This document shows positions 35,132 through 44,496 of a stretch of 44,701 bases of DNA, piece by piece. Source of the stretch: Flavobacteriales bacterium (GTDB lineage: Bacteria; Bacteroidota; Bacteroidia; Flavobacteriales_F; PHOS-HE28); assembly GCA_020437805.1 (NCBI GenBank), contig JAGQVV010000079.1, forward strand, positions 1 to 44,701, in the 5' to 3' direction. A program made the translations under genes and the position numbers. The notes under the pieces were generated by a model that saw nothing but the letters and a program-made list of their open reading frames with translations, ran no database searches and was not told the origin of the DNA. Every line of letters begins with the position of its first letter. Positions within the stretch are counted from its first letter, which is position 1.

Positions 35132-36637
35132 ATGTGGACCCACCGACCAACCGGGCGGGCGGGAGCCCTTCTCCTGCTCATGCTCTGCGTACATATCGGG
35201 TGGGGACAGAACGAAGAGGACGCGTTGCGCTTGAGTTCCGTGAGCCCAGGTGGCACGGCACGTAGTATCGGTGTGGCGAACGCTTTCGGAGCATTGGGCG
35301 CCGACGCGGTGTCCATCGCGATAAACCCGGCCGGGCTCGGACTCTACCGGACCAGTGAGCTATCCCTGACACCTGGGCTCGAAGTGAACAGCGTGGCCAG
35401 TTCCTATCAAGGCAGCACAGCTTCGAATACGACCACACGAGCTTTCTTCAATAATCTGGCGCTCGCGATCAACAACCCGGGTCGGAGCGGGAGCGACTGG
35501 CGTAGCAGCACGTTCGGTGTGATCTATGACCGGCAGGCGACCCACCATTGGGACAGGCAGGCCGCTGGCTACGGTGTGCCCACTTCGATCCTCGACGCCT
35601 TCGCTTTGGATGCCGATGGCTATTTCCCCGACGAGTTGTTCGACGCCCTGCCTTTCACGTCCGGCTTGGCCTATGATGCCTATGGGATAGACCCCGCCGA
35701 CCCGTTGGACTCATTGGGCACAAGCTATGTCGCTGCCCTCCCCTTCGGTGCCAAGGTCGATCAGGTCCATACGATCGAATCGAAAGGCGCCACCTCCAAC
35801 ACCTCCTTCTTCTACAGCGCCAACTACATGGACCGCATGTACATCGGCATATCCTTGGGCATCATCGGGCATCGCCATTCAAGCACCACCTTGCATACCG
35901 AAACGACCCCGGACGAGAGCGTCGACCTTCAGACCGTGACGTATAGGGAGGACCTTGTGACATCGGGCAATGGAGTGGACCTGAAGATCGGGATGATCGG
36001 CAGGCTGACCGATAGACTCCGGGCCGGGGTGGCGTTCCATACCCCGATGTGGACGCAGCTGAATGACACCTACACCTCCGACGTGCGTACGAACTTCCGT
36101 ACACCGCGTCTGGACGGACGGACCGGATACAGCGCCGAATCGCCGGAAGGACTGTTCAGCTACCGGGTGAACACACCTTGGCGTACCGTGCTGAGCGCGG
36201 CGTACATAGCCGGCGGACATGGTCTGTTCAGCATTGATTACGAATACGCGGACTATCGGAAGATGCGAATGCGTGAAAGCAACAAGATCGTTGACGCGTA
36301 TGACTTCGCCACCGAGAACGCGGTGATCGAAGACAGTTTCCGACCTGTCCACAGCGTTCGCGTAGGCACCGAGTGGCGCAGCGGGAATTGGTACTATCGG
36401 ATGGGTTGGGGTCTTGCACCGAACGCCTACGAGAAGGACGAAACCCGGCATGCACAGGCAATGATGACCTATGCCGGTGGCTTGGGCTATCGAACCGACC
36501 ACTTCAGTTTGGACCTGGGGTTCAACTACCAGAGCAGTGGGGTCAAGTTCTATCAGTACAACCCGTCGCTGGCGGAGATAACGAGCGAGGATCGTGGTAC
36601 GTTCCGCTCGTTGGTCACAGTGGCTTTCCGGCCCTGA
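35132..36637 (+). CDS. FadL/OmpP1-like outer-membrane protein
   Basis: 501 residues. A signal peptide (ALLLLMLCVHIGWGQ) is followed by the typical Bacteroidota start of this family: GGTARSIGVANAFGALGADAV, then SIAINPAGLGLYR. The rest is alternating amphipathic strands of a beta-barrel, ending with an aromatic-rich C-terminal strand ending VTVAFRP. Relatives transport hydrophobic compounds across the outer membrane; the substrate here is unknown. It is paired with the preceding lipoprotein gene and followed by a strong bidirectional terminator. Confidence 0.88.
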   Translation: MWTHRPTGRAGALLLLMLCVHIGWGQNEEDALRLSSVSPGGTARSIGVANAFGALGADAVSIAINPAGLGLYRTSELSLTPGLEVNSVASSYQGSTASNTTTRAFFNNLALAINNPGRSGSDWRSSTFGVIYDRQATHHWDRQAAGYGVPTSILDAFALDADGYFPDELFDALPFTSGLAYDAYGIDPADPLDSLGTSYVAALPFGAKVDQVHTIESKGATSNTSFFYSANYMDRMYIGISLGIIGHRHSSTTLHTETTPDESVDLQTVTYREDLVTSGNGVDLKIGMIGRLTDRLRAGVAFHTPMWTQLNDTYTSDVRTNFRTPRLDGRTGYSAESPEGLFSYRVNTPWRTVLSAAYIAGGHGLFSIDYEYADYRKMRMRESNKIVDAYDFATENAVIEDSFRPVHSVRVGTEWRSGNWYYRMGWGLAPNAYEKDETRHAQAMMTYAGGLGYRTDHFSLDLGFNYQSSGVKFYQYNPSLAEITSEDRGTFRSLVTVAFRP

Positions 36638-36669
36638 TCCCGGTTCGTTCGAAGGACCACCCTTATGAA

Positions 36670-36703
36670 CGACGAAGGCCCCGGTTCCCCGGGGCCTTCG
36701 TCG
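36670..36703. terminator. Bidirectional terminator (15-bp perfect stem)
   Basis: A 15-bp uninterrupted stem (36670-36684 with 36689-36703) and a TTCC loop lie between the convergent FadL-like and zinc-ribbon genes. The flanking T-tracts are weak, but the stem is the longest in the window. Confidence 0.8.
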
Positions 36704-36717
36704 AATATCATCCGGGA

Positions 36718-37548
36718 TCACTTCTCCCCTGTCACACGCTCGACCACATAGTCGTCAACCAGGATCCGGCCGCAGTGCTCGCACACGATCAGTTTCTTGT
36801 GGCTGGCGATATCCAATTGGCGCTGAGGCGGAATAGCATTGAAGCAGCCTCCGCAGCTCCCACGCTCCACGGCCACCACGGCGAGCCCGTTGCGGGCGTT
36901 GCTGCGCACCCTGTGATAGGCCCCCAGCAAACGGGGGTCGATGAGCTTTGCCGCGGCCTCGCTCTTCTTGGCCAGTTCCTTCTCCTCCTTCTCGGTCTCG
37001 GCCACGATGGCGTCCAATTCCTTTCGCTTCTGCTCAAGGTCCTTCTTCCGCTCGTCGTAACGCTCTTTGCTGGCTTCCACCACCTCCTTCTTTCCGTCGA
37101 TCTGTGCCTTTGCCTCCTTGATACGCTTCTCGGCAAGTTGGATCTCCAGGTTCTGGAACTCCACTTCCTTGGTGAGGGAGTCATATTCCCTGTTATTGCG
37201 CACCTTGGCCTGCTGGCCTTCGTACTTCTTGATCTGGGCTTTGGCGTCCTTGATCAGGTTGTTCTTTTCGCTCACCTGACCTTCCATCTCCACGAGCTCA
37301 TCCTGGAGTTTCTTCATGCGGGTCTCCAAACCGGCCACTTCATCTTCGAGGTCCTCCACCTCCAAGGGCAGCTCCCCACGTTGGATCCGGATCTTATCGA
37401 CCTGTGAATCGATGTGTTGCAAGCGGTACAATTCAACAAGTTTCTCCGCCACCGTTACGTCCGCTTTCGCAGCTGTCTTGTTGCTCTTACCGTTGCTTTC
37501 AGCGGTCTTCGCCTTCTTCGTCGGAGCCTTCACGTCGCTCTTCGCCAT
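36718..37548 (-). CDS. Coiled-coil zinc-ribbon protein (CdsZ/C4-type)
   Basis: 276 residues. A Lys/Ala-rich N-terminus (about 35 residues) precedes a long coiled coil (about 40-205, heptad-like with many Glu/Lys). The C-terminal C4-type zinc ribbon has its four cysteines in CGGC and CEHC. The layout is that of the zf-RING_7 / CdsZ family. Its role is unclear; nucleic-acid binding and links to RNA decay have been proposed for relatives. It begins 2 bp after the nif3 stop, a pairing common in Bacteroidota, and may also have its own -7 box (37598-37605). Confidence 0.88.
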   Translation of the reverse strand: MAKSDVKAPTKKAKTAESNGKSNKTAAKADVTVAEKLVELYRLQHIDSQVDKIRIQRGELPLEVEDLEDEVAGLETRMKKLQDELVEMEGQVSEKNNLIKDAKAQIKKYEGQQAKVRNNREYDSLTKEVEFQNLEIQLAEKRIKEAKAQIDGKKEVVEASKERYDERKKDLEQKRKELDAIVAETEKEEKELAKKSEAAAKLIDPRLLGAYHRVRSNARNGLAVVAVERGSCGGCFNAIPPQRQLDIASHKKLIVCEHCGRILVDDYVVERVTGEK

Positions 37549-37550
37549 GG

Positions 37551-38645
37551 TCAGGAATGGGATATGGGATCCGTGACAATTTCTGTCAAACGGACCGCAA
37601 ATGTAGGGAAAAGTTCACCTAAACGGCGCTGGATCAGGTGCATGGTGAACCGCTCACTGCCGTAATGCCCGATATCGGCCAGCAGGAGCCGCCCATCGGC
37701 ATCGAAGAACTCGTGGTATTTGACATCGCCGGTTATGAAGGCATCGGCCTTGAGCGCTTTGGCCTTTCCGATCAGGAAAGCCCCGGAGCCACCACAGAGG
37801 GCGACCCGTTGGACCGGCTTGCCCAATGGGCGGGTATGCCGAACCATATGCAGACCAAAGACATTCTTCAGCATCCCCAGGAACTCGGTCTCGGACAGCG
37901 GGGTGTCCAATTCACCGACCATCCCGCTGCCCACTCCTTGGTGGTCGTTCACCAATGGAAAAATGTCAAAGGCCACCTCTTCATATGGGTGTGCGGTACG
38001 GACGGCATTGAGGACCACATGTTCGTTCGGCGTGTTCACCAGGAACTCGAGCTTCAGTTCGGATGCGACCTCGCGGACGCCAAGAGCTCCCACCACCGGC
38101 TTTGCCTTCGATCCAGGCCGAAAGGTCCCTTCGCCCTCGGAGGTGTAGCTGCACTCATCGTAATTCCCGATCCTACCAGCCCCGGCCTTGAACGCTGCGC
38201 TGCGTACGTCCTCTGCCGCATCCGGAGGTACGAAGACCACCAGCTTCCGGAGTTGTCCCGGCTTGGGATCCAACACACGCAGACCATTCAAGCCCAGTCG
38301 CGCCGCGATCTCCCCGTTCACGCCATCCATTACATTGTCCAGATTGGTGTGGATGGCGTACAAGGCGATGTTGTGCTTCAGCGCCAACAGCAAGGTCCGC
38401 TCAACATAGCTCTTCGCCACCAAGCTTTTCAGCCCTTTGAAGATGACCGGGTGATGGCTGATGATGAGCCCACAGCCCTTGGCGGCCGCCTCCTCCACTA
38501 CCTCTTCGGTACAATCCAAACATACCAAGGCCGAGGTGATCTCCGTTTCCGGGTCCCCTACTTGAAGTCCGCAGTTATCATAATTCTCTTGGAGCTGAGG
38601 CGGGGCCCAAGCCTCCAATGCCGTTGTCACGTCTTTGATGCGCAT
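37551..38645 (-). CDS. Nif3-like dinuclear metal-centre protein
   Basis: 364 residues of the Nif3/YbgI family. Motifs: ENYDNCGLQVGD near the N-terminus, LIISHHPVIFKGLKSL, YAIHTNLDNVMDGVN, and GDVKYHEFFDADGRLLLADIGHYGSE near the C-terminus. These carry the His/Asp/Glu metal ligands. About 120 residues of PII-like insert lie between the halves, as in other long Nif3 proteins. Relatives are hexamers, some with GTP cyclohydrolase I-like activity; the role here is unknown. The ATG at 38645 is normal; the extended frame to 39110 is antisense to lpxK. Only 12 bp separate it from divergent lpxK. Confidence 0.9.
   Translation of the reverse strand: MRIKDVTTALEAWAPPQLQENYDNCGLQVGDPETEITSALVCLDCTEEVVEEAAAKGCGLIISHHPVIFKGLKSLVAKSYVERTLLLALKHNIALYAIHTNLDNVMDGVNGEIAARLGLNGLRVLDPKPGQLRKLVVFVPPDAAEDVRSAAFKAGAGRIGNYDECSYTSEGEGTFRPGSKAKPVVGALGVREVASELKLEFLVNTPNEHVVLNAVRTAHPYEEVAFDIFPLVNDHQGVGSGMVGELDTPLSETEFLGMLKNVFGLHMVRHTRPLGKPVQRVALCGGSGAFLIGKAKALKADAFITGDVKYHEFFDADGRLLLADIGHYGSERFTMHLIQRRLGELFPTFAVRLTEIVTDPISHS
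37598..37605 (-). promoter_or_regulatory. Possible internal promoter for the zinc-ribbon gene
   Basis: TACATTTG on the minus strand lies inside the 3' end of nif3, 50 bp before the zinc-ribbon ATG. It is the same box as at rpmH and tRNA-Glu, but no -33 partner was seen. Confidence 0.35.
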
Positions 38646-38657
38646 CTTTCGCCTTGA

Positions 38658-39743
38658 ATGAAGGTTCCGGCAAAGTACGTGATGCTCCTGCGAAGGGTCC
38701 TCTTCTTTCCTTACACCATGTGGCACGGGTTGGTCCTTACCATCCGGCACGCCCTGTACGATCGTGGGTACCTGAAGACCACACGTCCCTCCGTTCCGAC
38801 CATTGCGGTCGGTAATTTGTCCCTTGGTGGTACGGGTAAGACCCCGATGCTGGAACTGGTGTTGCGAATTCTGGGGAACACACGACCCATTGCCGCATTG
38901 AGCCGAGGGTACGGGCGCAAGAGCACCGACATCCACGAAGTGGAAGCGACCGATACGGCCGAGATCAGCGGTGATGAACCGGTGCAGGTGAAGAAGAAGT
39001 TCCCCGATGTGTCCATTTTCGTGGGTGCCGACCGGGTGAAGGCGATCGAGCAGATCCACGCCACGATCCCGGAAATAAAGGCCGTGGTGCTGGACGATGC
39101 CCTTCAACACAGAAAGCTGAATGCTGGTATGAACATCCTACTGACCACCTGGGCCAGACCATTTTGCGATGACGCCCTGGTCCCGGCCGGCACATTGCGC
39201 GACCTGCGTTCGAGGGCCTGTGTGGCCGAGTTGGTGGTCGTAACGAAGTGTCCGGTCGTACCGAAAGCGGATGAACAAGGGAATTGGCGAACGCGGCTTG
39301 GGCTTCGAGGGTCGCAGGCTCTCTTCTTTGCCGGCATCGAATACGACGAACCGAAGTGGTACCCGGATCGGGAAGGACCTGTTCCAACAGGCCAGGACGT
39401 ATGTGCCTTGTTGTTCACCGGGATCGCCGACCCGGCCCCTTTGGTAATGCACGCCCGCTCCATGTTCGGGGCCGTGGAACACATGGCCTTCCCCGACCAC
39501 CACACCTTCAGCACCTTGGACCTCGGTGGCCTCGCAGCGCGATACGCTAATTTCGCACCCGGCCCGAAGATCTTGATCACCACGGAGAAGGATGCCGCAA
39601 GGCTCCGCACCGTGCTCGCCGGCAGCCCCATCGCGGACCTGCCCTTGGCGGTGATCGGCATGCGGGCCGTCATCTTGAACGAACCCGAACGCTTCGCCGA
39701 CATCATACGCCACCATGTTGAACCGCATCCAACGCATCGCTGA
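38658..39743 (+). CDS. lpxK: Tetraacyldisaccharide 4'-kinase
   Basis: A 361-residue inner-membrane enzyme of lipid A synthesis that phosphorylates the 4' position of the tetraacyl disaccharide. The P-loop is GNLSLGGTGKTPM (about 53-65). Other blocks are LSRGYGRKS, GDEPVQVKKKFP, VFVGADR-like SIFVGADRVKAIE, and VLDDALQHRKL. The first ~25 residues form the expected membrane helix region. Met9 (38682) is another possible start. It confirms a Gram-negative envelope. It overlaps the phosphorylase gene by 29 bp. Confidence 0.93.
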   Translation: MKVPAKYVMLLRRVLFFPYTMWHGLVLTIRHALYDRGYLKTTRPSVPTIAVGNLSLGGTGKTPMLELVLRILGNTRPIAALSRGYGRKSTDIHEVEATDTAEISGDEPVQVKKKFPDVSIFVGADRVKAIEQIHATIPEIKAVVLDDALQHRKLNAGMNILLTTWARPFCDDALVPAGTLRDLRSRACVAELVVVTKCPVVPKADEQGNWRTRLGLRGSQALFFAGIEYDEPKWYPDREGPVPTGQDVCALLFTGIADPAPLVMHARSMFGAVEHMAFPDHHTFSTLDLGGLAARYANFAPGPKILITTEKDAARLRTVLAGSPIADLPLAVIGMRAVILNEPERFADIIRHHVEPHPTHR

Positions 39744-40527
39744 CCACTTGAAAAAGGCCACCGGTGGCTTTGTTCCGGAAACCGGGATCATCCTGGGCAC
39801 GGGGTTGAGCGGTTTGGGCAAGGAGATCGACGTGGAACATGCGATCCCCTATAGCGACATACCTGAATTCCCGGTGAGCACCGTACAAGGGCACCCCGGC
39901 AAGTTGCTTTTCGGCATGCTTGGTGGGAAGCCCGTGGTGGCCATGCAAGGTCGTTTCCATTTCTACGAAGGCTGGACCATGGACGAGGTGATCCTACCGG
40001 TTCGTGTAATGAAGTTCCTCGGGATCAAGCGCCTGTTCGTGAGCAATGCGTGCGGTGGAGTGAACCCTGCACATGACACGGGTGACCTGATGATCCTGAA
40101 CGATCACATTTGTTTGTTCCCGAACCCGTTGATCGGGAAGAACATCGATGAGCTCGGCCCCCGGTTCCCGGACATGAGCGAACCCTACGACCACTCCCTC
40201 ATCGCCAAGGCCAAGGACATCGCTGCAGCCAATGATATCACGGTACGGGAAGGAACATACGTCGGGCTCACCGGCCCGACCCTGGAAACTCCTGCGGAGT
40301 ACCGATACGTGCGGAACATCGGGGGGGATGCCGTAGGTATGAGCACTGTGCCTGAAGTGATCGCGGCACGGCAGATGGGGATCCCCTGTTTCGCCATGAG
40401 CGTGATTACGGACATGGGCGTGGAAGGCCGCATCGAGAAGACCACGCATGAGATGGTGCAACGAGTGGCTGAAAAAGCGGAACCGAAGCTCACACTGATC
40501 ATGAAGGAACTCATCGCGTCATGCTGA
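39715..40527 (+). CDS. Purine-nucleoside phosphorylase (trimeric type)
   Basis: A 270-residue phosphorylase that cleaves purine nucleosides with phosphate. Family motifs: IILGTGLSGLG, VQGHPGKLLFGML, MQGRFHFYEGW, NACGGVNPAHDTGD, GLTGPTLETPAEYR and DAVGMSTVPEV. The length and motifs fit the trimeric PunA/PNP class II branch that prefers guanosine and inosine. The start overlaps lpxK by 29 bp; the ATG at 39715 gives the normal family N-terminus. The stop overlaps the next gene by 7 bp. Confidence 0.94.
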   Translation: MLNRIQRIADHLKKATGGFVPETGIILGTGLSGLGKEIDVEHAIPYSDIPEFPVSTVQGHPGKLLFGMLGGKPVVAMQGRFHFYEGWTMDEVILPVRVMKFLGIKRLFVSNACGGVNPAHDTGDLMILNDHICLFPNPLIGKNIDELGPRFPDMSEPYDHSLIAKAKDIAAANDITVREGTYVGLTGPTLETPAEYRYVRNIGGDAVGMSTVPEVIAARQMGIPCFAMSVITDMGVEGRIEKTTHEMVQRVAEKAEPKLTLIMKELIASC

Positions 40528-41900
40528 ACTGGCGGATCATTCTGTGCATCATTGGGCTTGGCACTTTCGTTGTGGACAGCCTCGCTCAGGACAGCTTGAA
40601 CGTCCGTCGACTATTCCATTGGGACGACCCTTCCATCCCTGCCACCTCAGCCTATTCGAACCAATACAACGAGGTGTGGGGCTACGCGGCTCAGGGCCGG
40701 GAATATGCGATCATCGGAAGCACTCTTGGCACCCACATCCTTGATGTCACGGACCCTGAGACCTCCACGGTGGTCGACTTCGTGGCCGGCCGGTTCCAGG
40801 GCACCGATGTGGTCCACCGTGACTACAAGACATACGCGCATCACCTGTATGCCGTTTGCGATGAGGGACAGAGCTCCCTCCAAGTGATGGACCTGAGCTA
40901 CTTGCCGGATTCCGTGCATGTGGTGTATGACAGCAACGAACTGCTCCGCCGTGCCCACAACATCCAGATCGATACCGTGGCTGGACGCATGTACACCTGC
41001 GGAGGGAGCACCCCGTTCGCGATCTACTCCCTCGAAAACCCCGCGGTGCCGACACTCTTGTCCGATACGGAGGCTGATGTTCCGTGGTGGTCGAGCACGG
41101 TAGGCTATGTACACGACTGCTTCGTTCGCGACAATATCGTTTGGTGCAATGATCAGGATGCGATGCATGTCCTGGATTTCACACAAGCCGATGCACCCGT
41201 GTTACTTGGTGCAATGACCAGTTATCCGGGGCAAGGCTACAACCATAGCGGCTGGCTGAACGAAGCTGGAACGCTCTACGCCATGGCGGATGAGACCCAC
41301 GGCTCTCCCTTGAAATTCATCGACGCCACGGACCTTGGCGACCTGGAGGTCGGCAGTTCCGTGACCAGTGGTGTCCACCCGACGTCCATCATCCACAATC
41401 CGTTCTTCACCGGGGACAATGTGCACGTGGCCTATTACTACGACGGTTACTGGCTATGGAACACGAGCGACCCACAACAACCGGTCCTGCTCGGCTATTA
41501 CGACACCAGCACCGAACCGAACGCGGACAATTATCGTGGAGCTTGGGGCGTGTATCCGTACTTGCCATCCGGCCGAGTTCTCGTGAGTGATATGCAGACC
41601 GGGTTGTGGGTGCTGGATATCGATCAAGCGACCAGTGTGATAATTGCAGAACAAACGCCCTCCTATCGGATCAGCCCTACGTTGACGAACGGCCCGGTTC
41701 GCGTAACCCCTATATCGGAGCGTGGAACAACGATGCATTTGGAAGTGCTGGACGCTTCCGGTAAGCGGATCCGTGCCTCGTCCCAACCGAATGCCAGCAT
41801 GGATATTGATCTGGGCCCATTGTCCGATGGCCTGTACTTGATTGTGGTGGACAATGGTATCTCGCGTTACAGCCAACGCATCATCAAGAGCAGCCGATGA
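40521..41900 (+). CDS. Choice-of-anchor B-like secreted protein with T9SS-type tail
   Basis: 459 residues. A signal peptide (IILCIIGLGTFVVDSLAQ) precedes a beta-propeller-like region of LVIVD-type repeats (WGYAAQGREYAIIGSTLGTHILDV, LQVMDLSYLPDSV, AHNIQIDTVAGRMYTCGG). This pattern matches the choice-of-anchor B family. The C-terminus (DGLYLIVVDNGISRYSQRI) resembles a type A sorting domain of the type IX secretion system. It is probably secreted or attached to the cell surface; the function is unknown. It overlaps gatB by 4 bp (ATGA), an odd pairing of a surface protein with a translation gene. Confidence 0.85.
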   Translation: MLNWRIILCIIGLGTFVVDSLAQDSLNVRRLFHWDDPSIPATSAYSNQYNEVWGYAAQGREYAIIGSTLGTHILDVTDPETSTVVDFVAGRFQGTDVVHRDYKTYAHHLYAVCDEGQSSLQVMDLSYLPDSVHVVYDSNELLRRAHNIQIDTVAGRMYTCGGSTPFAIYSLENPAVPTLLSDTEADVPWWSSTVGYVHDCFVRDNIVWCNDQDAMHVLDFTQADAPVLLGAMTSYPGQGYNHSGWLNEAGTLYAMADETHGSPLKFIDATDLGDLEVGSSVTSGVHPTSIIHNPFFTGDNVHVAYYYDGYWLWNTSDPQQPVLLGYYDTSTEPNADNYRGAWGVYPYLPSGRVLVSDMQTGLWVLDIDQATSVIIAEQTPSYRISPTLTNGPVRVTPISERGTTMHLEVLDASGKRIRASSQPNASMDIDLGPLSDGLYLIVVDNGISRYSQRIIKSSR

Positions 41901-43351
41901 CCCACTGGAGCGAGCGATACGACCTCGTCGTGGGCCTGGAGGTGCATGCCCAGCTGAACACGGCGAGCAAGGCGTACAGTAGCGACCCGAACGCCTATGG
42001 CGATCATCCGAACACGAACGTTAGCGTGGTGACCTTGGGACACCCAGGCACCCTGCCCGTGGTGAACAAGACGGTGGTGGAACATGCCGTGCGCATCGGA
42101 CTGGCCACGAACTGCACGATCGCGCCGTGGATGCACTACGCACGGAAGAACTACTTCTACCCGGACCTACCGAAGGGCTACCAGATCACGCAGGACAAGA
42201 CACCGATCTGCACGGATGGACATGTGATCATACCGATCGAAGGCGGTGAGAAGAAGATCGGGATCACGCGGATCCACATGGAAGAGGACGCTGGAAAGAG
42301 CATCCATGACGTGGACCCCTTCAATACGCTGGTGGACCTGAACCGCGCAGGAGTACCATTGGTGGAGATCGTGAGCGAACCCGACCTGCGCAGTGCCCAG
42401 GAAGCGTATGATTACTTGGTGGAGATCCGTCGACTGGTGCGCTATCTGGACATTTGTGATGGCAACATGGAAGAAGGCAGCTTGCGTTGCGACGCCAACA
42501 TCAGTATTCGACCGAAAGGCGTTGAGCAGTTCGGCACCCGTTGCGAGGTGAAGAACATGAACAGCTTCAAGAACGTGATGCGGGCCATCGAGTTCGAAGC
42601 ACAGCGCCAGAGCGAGGTCCTTTCCGCGGGTGGAGAGATCCATATGGAGACACGCACCTTCGACGCAGCGAAGGGCACCACCATGGGTATGCGTAGCAAG
42701 GAACAAGCCCACGATTACCGCTACTTCCCGGAACCCGACCTGCAGCCGATCACCGTGAGCGAAGAGCAGAAGGAGGCCATCCGTCGCTCGATGCCTCCGC
42801 TACCCCGCGAATTGCGCGCCAAATACACCACTACCCTGGGCCTGAGCGAATACGACGCTGCGATCCTCACCGATGACAAGGCGACGGCCCTCTACTACGA
42901 GGACCTCGTCTCACGCACGTCCAACTACAAGACCGCTGCGAATTGGGTGATGGGTGATGTGCGCAGCTGGATGAACGAGAACGGCTTGACAATGACAGAA
43001 TTCCCGATCAGCGCGGAACGTCTGGCAGGGATGATCGCCATGATCGACGGCGGCCAAGTGAGCCATAGCGTAGCAAGCCAAAAGCTATTCCCGCTGATGC
43101 TCATGAGCGTTGAAAAGAGTGCCCTTGAACTCGCCGAGGCGAACGACCTTTTGCAAGAGGACCGTTCCGACATGGTGGAGGCGATCATGCAGGAAGCAAT
43201 GGCCCGATACCCCGACAAGGTTGAAGCCTATCGAGCCGGCAACAAGGGGCTACTGGGCCTCTTCATGGGCGAGGTGATGAAAGGAACAAAGGGCAAGGCC
43301 GACCCGAAACGCGCCAACGAAGTGGTACGCAAACTCTTGGAAAGAACCTAG
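41897..43351 (+). CDS. gatB: Asp-tRNA(Asn)/Glu-tRNA(Gln) amidotransferase subunit B
   Basis: A 484-residue GatB subunit that holds the mischarged tRNA and performs the kinase step while GatA supplies ammonia. Motifs: GLEVHAQLNTASKAY, LGHPGTLPVVNK, ARKNYFYPDLPKGYQI, HMEEDAGKS, NRAGVPLVEIVSEPDL and GSLRCDANISI, ending in a GatB/YqeY tail. GatA and GatC are not in the window. The ATG at 41897 overlaps the preceding stop. Confidence 0.97.
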   Translation: MTHWSERYDLVVGLEVHAQLNTASKAYSSDPNAYGDHPNTNVSVVTLGHPGTLPVVNKTVVEHAVRIGLATNCTIAPWMHYARKNYFYPDLPKGYQITQDKTPICTDGHVIIPIEGGEKKIGITRIHMEEDAGKSIHDVDPFNTLVDLNRAGVPLVEIVSEPDLRSAQEAYDYLVEIRRLVRYLDICDGNMEEGSLRCDANISIRPKGVEQFGTRCEVKNMNSFKNVMRAIEFEAQRQSEVLSAGGEIHMETRTFDAAKGTTMGMRSKEQAHDYRYFPEPDLQPITVSEEQKEAIRRSMPPLPRELRAKYTTTLGLSEYDAAILTDDKATALYYEDLVSRTSNYKTAANWVMGDVRSWMNENGLTMTEFPISAERLAGMIAMIDGGQVSHSVASQKLFPLMLMSVEKSALELAEANDLLQEDRSDMVEAIMQEAMARYPDKVEAYRAGNKGLLGLFMGEVMKGTKGKADPKRANEVVRKLLERT

Positions 43352-43353
43352 GC

Positions 43354-44496
43354 ATGAACACGATGATCCGTTCCCTTATTCCGGCCTTTTACGGCCTGTT
43401 CTTGATCGCTTGTGGAGGATCCGGCGGCGGAAGGAGCATGGACCTCCGGATCGTGGGTGCCGGTGGGAGCACCGCCTATTTCGATCGATTCGAGAACAAC
43501 AGGCCCATACACGTGGACTCCGTAAAACTCGATGCCGAAGGCGACGGTACGATCCGAGTGCCATCGCTTCCGCTCGACTTCTACCGGATCAGCATTGGTC
43601 AGGAACAACTCATCGTGGCCTTGGACAGTGCCGAAAGCCTGAAAGTTGAAGCGAAGGCCGGGGAACTCAACAAGCCCAGCACCATCACCGGATCGACGCA
43701 TACGGATGCCCTTTATGCGTTCTATGCCAAGGCCAACGCCTACGACGAGGAACGCGAACGCCTCCGCACCGCCATAGCTGGTACGAACGACACCGCCTTG
43801 ATCGGCAAGTTCAATGCCATGAACGCCACGTTCTACGAGGAGTGCAAGGCCTTTGCAGAAACGCACGCCGGCTCGCCCGTTGCACTTACCGCGCTCGGAA
43901 AGCTGAACATGCAACAGGAACTACCCCTCTTCAAACAGGTGCGGGAAAGCCTTCGCAAGACCATGCCCAGCTCCGGCTTCTTCGCTATGTTCCGGGATCA
44001 GGTGGACCGCATGGAACAGCAGGAGATCGCCATCAAACTGCAGGAAGAGGAACAGAAGCGCCTCAGCAACCTGCTGCCCATCGGCACCGAGGCACCGGAG
44101 ATCCGTCAACAAACACCCGATGGTAAGACCATGGCCCTTACGGAACTTCGTGGGAAGGTGGTGCTCATCGACTTCTGGGCCAGCTGGTGCCGTCCGTGCC
44201 GCTTCGAGAACCCGAACGTGAAAAAGGTGTACAACAAGTACGCAAAAAAGGGCTTCGAGATCTTCGGTGTGTCCTTGGACCGCGATCACGCCTCTTGGGT
44301 GAAAGCGATCAAGGATGATGGGTTGCCGTGGAAGCAGGTGAGCGACCTTGGGTTCTGGAACAACGCTGCAGCGCAGGAATACGGCGTGAGCAGCATTCCC
44401 TTTACCGTACTGGTGGACCGGGAAGGGCGGATCATCGAGAAAGGGCTACGCGCTGAACAACTCGATGCCCGCCTCGCGGAACTCTTCGGTTCATGA
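43354..44496 (+). CDS. TlpA-like thioredoxin lipoprotein with DUF4369-like N-terminus
   Basis: 380 residues. A lipoprotein signal (AFYGLFLIACGG, Cys near 20) precedes a beta-rich domain of the DUF4369 type (about 28-110). A helical linker with a coiled coil (about 110-245) follows, and then a TlpA/ResA-like thioredoxin domain with the active site WASWCRPCRFENP and the cis-proline segment SSIPFTVLVD. It should act as a periplasm-facing thiol-disulfide oxidoreductase anchored in a membrane. It starts 2 bp after gatB and overlaps the peptidase gene by 4 bp. Confidence 0.9.
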   Translation: MNTMIRSLIPAFYGLFLIACGGSGGGRSMDLRIVGAGGSTAYFDRFENNRPIHVDSVKLDAEGDGTIRVPSLPLDFYRISIGQEQLIVALDSAESLKVEAKAGELNKPSTITGSTHTDALYAFYAKANAYDEERERLRTAIAGTNDTALIGKFNAMNATFYEECKAFAETHAGSPVALTALGKLNMQQELPLFKQVRESLRKTMPSSGFFAMFRDQVDRMEQQEIAIKLQEEEQKRLSNLLPIGTEAPEIRQQTPDGKTMALTELRGKVVLIDFWASWCRPCRFENPNVKKVYNKYAKKGFEIFGVSLDRDHASWVKAIKDDGLPWKQVSDLGFWNNAAAQEYGVSSIPFTVLVDREGRIIEKGLRAEQLDARLAELFGS

